NCBI GenBank assembly: GCA_965222505.1
Contig: OZ244956.1
Coordinates: forward strand, 4,526,001-4,590,000
Direction: 5' to 3'
Source: G965222505 sp965222505
GTDB taxonomy: Bacteria > Bacteroidota > Rhodothermia > Rhodothermales > DATKEJ01
Length of the DNA: 64,000 bases
Shown: positions 62,468 to 64,000 of the stretch, piece by piece
Layout of the letters: every line of letters starts with the position of its first letter
Numbering within the stretch: the first letter of the stretch is position 1
The notes under the pieces: generated by a model
Databases searched by the model: none
What the model saw: the letters and a program-made list of their open reading frames with translations, nothing else
What the model was told of the DNA's origin: nothing
Translations under genes and position numbers: made by a program

Positions 62468-64000
62468 ATGAAAAGCAACATCTACACATCCAATCCTGTT
62501 TGTATAGCCATTTGCATTGTATGGTCTGTGTTGATGATGGGCGGAATGCACACGCCAGTTTTGGCGCAGCCGGATAAAGATGCTGCATTTCTTAAAGTGT
62601 CCACTAATTGGACGCAAACCGTTGACGACTGTGTAACAGGAGACAACCCATCCGGTATTCCAGGATCGGCTACGGGTAAAGCACCCGATGCAACCGGCGG
62701 AACTGGTAATGTTGTTTGTGACGACTGGGAAGTGGATCGTTACGAAAGACCCCTCACGAGTACGCAGCAGGATTACCAGGCCTGGCAGGACCTCGTCGAA
62801 GCACGTGCCTATTCATCTAACGATTGGTGGTATTACTGGATTGAAGTCTACGGCATCAATGCGGGCAATCTGGAAGGCACCTTCCTCATTGAAGCCGATT
62901 TTGGTGATTTCGGTGGGACGGATTGTTCCGACTACATATTTTGGAGCAATGACCCCACCTCCAATATTGTAGGGGAGGTCGGGCGCGATGCCTGGAGTGA
63001 GAAGGGCATGGACTCGTTCTTCGATTCAGACAATTCGGGTACCAATAATGTGGGCGGACAAAGCACCTGCTACAGGGCCGATTTCCTTGATGGCAACAAT
63101 TCGCAAGGTGGAGACGGCTTCGAAACACAAGGCCCAAAAGAGGGGAGTGGAGACATCTATGGCATGATACCCGACGGGGAAGGCGACAAGGTCGTTATCA
63201 TCGCGGTACGCAAATCGGCCCTGACGTATCCCACCAGTACACTCGCACCTCCTACCGAGTATGACTGGCGGGCCTGGACAAACCAGCAGAGCAACAGCGG
63301 TTCCTATTACCAACCCAACGATGAGTACGACATGGCATCTGGTCAAGTTGGGAGCCCGTATCCCGGAGATGCCACCTATCCGACAGGCGGTAACATTAAG
63401 GAACTCGACAACACAGGTATAGCTACGTTCATCGTGCCCGGTCCGCTTCCTGTAGAGATGAATGCGTTTTCGGCAGCGGTAGATGGGCAGGATGTGGCCT
63501 TGCACTGGCAAACGGCCAGCGAGACCGACAATGCCGGTTTCGAAGTCGAACACGCCGCACCCGGCCTCAGCTTTACCAATATCGGCTTCGTCGAAGGCGC
63601 GGGAACCACACAGGCCGCACAGACCTACCGGTTTGACGTAACCGACCTTGCACCGGGCCGCCACGCCTTCCGGCTCAAACAAGTCGATTTCGACGGCACC
63701 TTCGCCTACACCGATGTGGTAGAGACTGAAGTTGAGGTAGCCGGTACGTTTTACCTGAGTTCGGCCTATCCGAATCCGTTCAATCCGCAAGCGACGCTGC
63801 AGATGGCCGTCCGTGAGACCCAGCATGTAGCCGTTGGTTTGTACAATGTCCATGGCCAGTTGGTGCAGCATTTGTTTGCCGGTACGTTGGAGAAAGACCA
63901 GACGCAGACGTTGCGTTTAGACGGTGCGTCCTTGCCCAGTGGGATGTACCTGATCCAGATGCGCGGTTCGGATTTCACGGTGAGCCGTACGGCAGTACTG
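62468..64000 (+). CDS. Secreted protein with C-terminal sorting domain (stop beyond the window)
   Basis: An open frame of 511 codons starts at ATG 62468 and is still open at the last base. The signal peptide ends HTPVLAQPD. Residues about 35-315 form a Trp/Asp/Gly-rich domain of unknown family (NDWWYYWIEVYGINAGNLEG, GTDCSDYIFWSNDP). Residues about 318-420 are the LPVEMNAFSAAVDGQDVALH / TASETDNAGFEVEHA module common before sorting tails in this phylum. Residues from about 423 form the type-A sorting domain (SSAYPNPFNPQATLQMAV, GMYLIQMRG). The end is near, so the stop is probably just outside. It is probably surface-exposed; function unknown. Confidence 0.85.
   Translation, partial: MKSNIYTSNPVCIAICIVWSVLMMGGMHTPVLAQPDKDAAFLKVSTNWTQTVDDCVTGDNPSGIPGSATGKAPDATGGTGNVVCDDWEVDRYERPLTSTQQDYQAWQDLVEARAYSSNDWWYYWIEVYGINAGNLEGTFLIEADFGDFGGTDCSDYIFWSNDPTSNIVGEVGRDAWSEKGMDSFFDSDNSGTNNVGGQSTCYRADFLDGNNSQGGDGFETQGPKEGSGDIYGMIPDGEGDKVVIIAVRKSALTYPTSTLAPPTEYDWRAWTNQQSNSGSYYQPNDEYDMASGQVGSPYPGDATYPTGGNIKELDNTGIATFIVPGPLPVEMNAFSAAVDGQDVALHWQTASETDNAGFEVEHAAPGLSFTNIGFVEGAGTTQAAQTYRFDVTDLAPGRHAFRLKQVDFDGTFAYTDVVETEVEVAGTFYLSSAYPNPFNPQATLQMAVRETQHVAVGLYNVHGQLVQHLFAGTLEKDQTQTLRLDGASLPSGMYLIQMRGSDFTVSRTAVL

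Overview
The window reads as chromosomal DNA of a GC-rich, Gram-negative member of the Bacteroidota/Rhodothermota lineage (Rhodothermia-like). This is inferred from a TonB-dependent receptor with an N-terminal carboxypeptidase-like domain, many secreted proteins ending in a YPNPFN/FPNPFQ-type C-terminal sorting domain (type IX secretion style), a ribosomal protein S16 with a long acidic tail, ECF sigma factors paired with a membrane Ser/Thr kinase, and often weak Shine-Dalgarno signals. No rRNA, tRNA or CRISPR array was found.

Layout. 1-5200 (minus): rimM (cut by the window edge), rpsP and ffh, then a serine hydrolase and a TetR regulator. 5400-12950: a large TonB-dependent receptor that shares putative TetR operators with the hydrolase, a TauE/SafE permease with a LolA-like secreted partner, and a secreted beta-propeller. 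13000-22460: uvrB, an unassigned membrane protein, a Crp/Fnr regulator with a perfect CRP-type site in front of a small DUF2892 protein, an ABC exporter, RNase Z and HtpG. 22500-34230 (minus): a giant secreted protein with thrombospondin-3 repeats, a Ser/Thr kinase with its ECF sigma factor, groES-groEL under a CIRCE element, a second ECF sigma factor and malate dehydrogenase. 34400-40250: SixA, alkaline phosphatase, an exonuclease/GIY-YIG fusion, a metallophosphoesterase and an RDD protein. 40385-46814: a MoxR-DUF58 cluster (SpoIIM, membrane protein, DUF4129, DUF4350, MoxR, DUF58). 47085-55167: two coupled FG-GAP propeller proteins and a PVC-type dehydrogenase/cytochrome. 55341-64000: a CBS-domain transporter, an ISL3-type insertion sequence, a serine hydrolase-sialidase fusion, a GspE-type ATPase, a MITE, a hairpin-rich candidate RNA, and a secreted protein running off the end.

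The most unusual signal is a family of nine intergenic palindromes built from 7-bp repeat words. Each locus uses its own word or a mixture of words, and most sit within a few bases of a start codon. Two distant copies share an identical 45-bp core, several have arms of different word families, and four interleave the MoxR-DUF58 cluster. Other points worth a second look are the tandem-hairpin region at 62193-62383, which ends in a terminator-like stem plus T-run, and the insertion sequence whose 8-bp target duplication contains the start codon of the downstream gene.
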